Shown here: one piece after another, positions 23,504-24,985 of the stretch
Layout: every line of letters starts with the position of its first letter
Numbering within the stretch: position 1 is the first letter of the stretch
DNA from: Tenuifilum sp040752515
GTDB taxonomy: Bacteria; Bacteroidota; Bacteroidia; Bacteroidales; Tenuifilaceae
Assembly (NCBI GenBank): GCA_040752515.1
Contig: JBFMGQ010000040.1
Span: 1-24,985, forward strand
Length of the DNA stretch: 24,985 bases
Direction of reading: 5' to 3'
Notes under the pieces: generated by a model
Seen by the model: only the letters and a program-made list of their open reading frames with translations
Database searches by the model: none
Told to the model about the DNA's origin: nothing
Position numbers and translations under genes: made by a program

Positions 23504-24853
23504 CTAAATATTGCCTATCAAGGTAGAGGCTGTTAGTTCCCTGTAGCGCTCGTTAAAGCTAGTGCATACCTGTTTTACCTGCTTCAGTTCCGGAATATCG
23601 GGTTCAATCTCAAACCCGTAGCTATCGAGTTTTTCCTCAACAAATGCAATTGATAGGTGTTCAATATGCCGGGCAGGTTGGTAGCCAACATCCTTAGTAT
23701 CGTTAATGAGCACCTCATTTAGCAACTCACAGTTTACCATTAAATCGAGGAGGTTTCGCATCAGGCGTTGAGGAATCTTGAGGCTAACCGATAGTTCAAG
23801 GCTTGTTGCCGGTTTCTCGCCTTGTATAAATCGTTTTACAATGGTGCTTAACACCAGCAAAGCCAATAGTTTCCTATTCTTATGACTTATATGGGTGGTT
23901 TCCCTTTCAAATTCATACATATCAACATTTTGATAGGCAAATGAAATTTCGGCACCAAATAGCACGATTTGCCAACTTATTTGCACCCAAAAAAGGAATA
24001 AGGGTAAGGCAGCAAAACTTCCGTAAATAGCGTTATATCGGGAAACACCAATTTGAAGGGTAATATACAACCACTGGAGAATAACAAAACCCGTACCGGC
24101 AATAATACCAGAAATAATACCTGATTTGTATGAGACCTTTGTGTTGGGTATGGCAATGAAAATAAAACTGAAAAGAATCCATATTAACAGGTAAGGCAAA
24201 AACTGAAGCATATCAATCAGGTAAGGGCTTATATAGCTTACCAGTTCATGCTTTTCAGCAATTGTAGTAACTTTGGTAGCCAGATAAATATGAATACTTC
24301 CTGAAGCGATTAGCAGTATAGGAGATATTAGCATTATTGAGAGGTAATCGGTAAACTTTCGAACCCAGCTACGAGGCTTTTCCACCTGCCATATATCGTT
24401 AAAGGCATGTTCAATGCTCGAAAGCACGTTAATTACCGACCAAAAAAGCAGAACAACACCTATCCCAGCAATTAATCCACCGCCAGTTCGGGCTAGGAGC
24501 GAGTTGGCAAACACAATAACCCTATTAATAACCTCCTCCTGTCCCTTAAACTGAGTAGTGATTTGTTGTTCAAGGTATTTTTCAAAACCAAATCCCTTGG
24601 CAATTCCAAATGCCATGGCAAAAATTGGCACAATGGACATGAGCGTGTAGTATGTGAGTGCCGATGCCTTAACAATCACCTTGTCCTCAAAAAAACCCTT
24701 GAGGGCAAGCAGTAGCACCCGTAAATATTTGAAAGGCCATTTCAGCTTAGGCGGTAACTCCTCAAGGTTCATACTCCAAATATCGTGGAGCAAGAATCGC
24801 TGAACCCTCTTGTACCACTCAAGAAACCTGTTTGCTTTTTTTTGCTTATTCAT
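23504..24853 (-). CDS. YihY/virulence factor BrkB family membrane protein
   Basis: The 449-aa inner-membrane protein has the YihY/BrkB core of about six spans at residues 50-330. Family motifs are KASALTYYTLMSIVPIFAMA, FWSVINVLSSIEHAFNDIW and, in the last spans, YGSFAALPLFLFWVQISWQI followed by GAEISFAYQN. A cytoplasmic C-terminal extension of about 120 residues resembles a winged helix (SLELSVSLKIPQRLMRNLLD), as in many longer family members. The family was once called ribonuclease BN by mistake; its function is unknown. The ATG lies only 7 bp inside the right repeat arm, so its promoter must be in the repeat. The end overlaps nothing but leaves one base before the nitroreductase stop. Confidence 0.93.
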   Translation of the reverse strand: MNKQKKANRFLEWYKRVQRFLLHDIWSMNLEELPPKLKWPFKYLRVLLLALKGFFEDKVIVKASALTYYTLMSIVPIFAMAFGIAKGFGFEKYLEQQITTQFKGQEEVINRVIVFANSLLARTGGGLIAGIGVVLLFWSVINVLSSIEHAFNDIWQVEKPRSWVRKFTDYLSIMLISPILLIASGSIHIYLATKVTTIAEKHELVSYISPYLIDMLQFLPYLLIWILFSFIFIAIPNTKVSYKSGIISGIIAGTGFVILQWLYITLQIGVSRYNAIYGSFAALPLFLFWVQISWQIVLFGAEISFAYQNVDMYEFERETTHISHKNRKLLALLVLSTIVKRFIQGEKPATSLELSVSLKIPQRLMRNLLDLMVNCELLNEVLINDTKDVGYQPARHIEHLSIAFVEEKLDSYGFEIEPDIPELKQVKQVCTSFNERYRELTASTLIGNI

Positions 24854-24860
24854 TGCATTA

Positions 24861-24985
24861 CACTATTGTCCGACTAAAATGCAAATATTGAGTCCTGCGC
24901 CAATAAATGCATGATAATCAGATATTAAAATTCATTACTAAAAAGAGACCTCCCCCCTCAAAACAATAGTTGAAGTTGTCCCTGT
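24861..24985 (-). repeat. Right arm of 125-bp perfect terminal inverted repeat (possible IS end)
   Basis: This is the exact reverse complement of 1-125. Read toward yihY it carries AATATTTG (24889-24882), one base from the TAnnTTTG box, ending 28 nt before the yihY ATG. That is within the 18-30 nt spacing of the other promoters, so it could drive yihY. Read from the edge, a frame ending QLQLLF and stop closes at 24958. See the left arm for interpretation. Confidence 0.9.

Noticed and set aside
1..24985. Composite transposon or mobile island carrying the 24.7 kb
   Set aside because: The cargo is mainly core housekeeping (parE-parC, pgi, aroK, rlmN) with even codon use, and no integrase, tRNA target or transfer gene is present. 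The flanking repeats alone do not make it a transposon.
1..24985. CRISPR array, tRNA, rRNA or replication origin
   Set aside because: No regularly spaced repeats, cloverleaf, rRNA segment, dnaA-box cluster or iterons were seen in the intergenic regions.

Overview
The window looks like a chromosomal segment of a Bacteroidota bacterium, probably Bacteroidales or a close relative; the genus cannot be fixed from the sequence. The evidence is: promoters of the TTTG-N17..23-TAnnTTTG type in front of many genes, weak or absent Shine-Dalgarno sequences, a secreted protease with a type IX secretion (T9SS) sorting domain, a short bacterial-type glucose-6-phosphate isomerase, and a methyltransferase family typical of Bacteroides. 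No tRNA, rRNA, CRISPR array or complete insertion sequence was seen.

Layout, left to right. (1) 1-125 is a perfect copy, in inverted orientation, of 24861-24985, so the window is bounded by a 125-bp inverted repeat. It may be the end of an insertion sequence at which the assembly broke. (2) 155-325 encodes a 56-aa single-span membrane protein. (3) 6488 down to 373, minus strand, is one tight operon: TetR regulator, LolA-like periplasmic lipid/lipoprotein carrier, two FtsX/LolC-E-type permeases, a LolD-type ATPase and an outer-membrane beta-barrel. A good promoter with an overlapping TetR-type operator precedes it. (4) 6489-6885 is a divergent regulatory region leading to a SAM-dependent methyltransferase (6886-7659), which ends in a hairpin terminator. 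(5) 7949-12546 is the parE-parC (topoisomerase IV) operon with its own promoter and terminator. (6) 12670-18348, plus strand: shikimate kinase, MltD-like lytic transglycosylase with LysM, a lipoprotein of unknown function, an M6 metalloprotease exported by T9SS, and a small outer-membrane barrel. A terminator lies before the converging pgi gene. (7) 18416-20017, minus strand: pgi and a small lipoprotein. (8) 20186-24853: rlmN, a SulP transporter, a nitroreductase and a YihY/BrkB membrane protein, in two convergent pairs.

Most genes are housekeeping. The least understood part is the six-gene operon in (3). It combines an inner-membrane MacB/Lol-type ABC extractor, a soluble LolA-fold carrier and an outer-membrane barrel under a dedicated TetR repressor, which together would make a complete route from inner to outer membrane. 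It is the best candidate here for an uncharacterised envelope lipid or lipoprotein export system. The second point of interest is the inverted-repeat boundary, which places identical DNA directly upstream of yihY and of the 56-aa membrane protein, and could allow inversion of the whole 24.7-kb segment if it is real.
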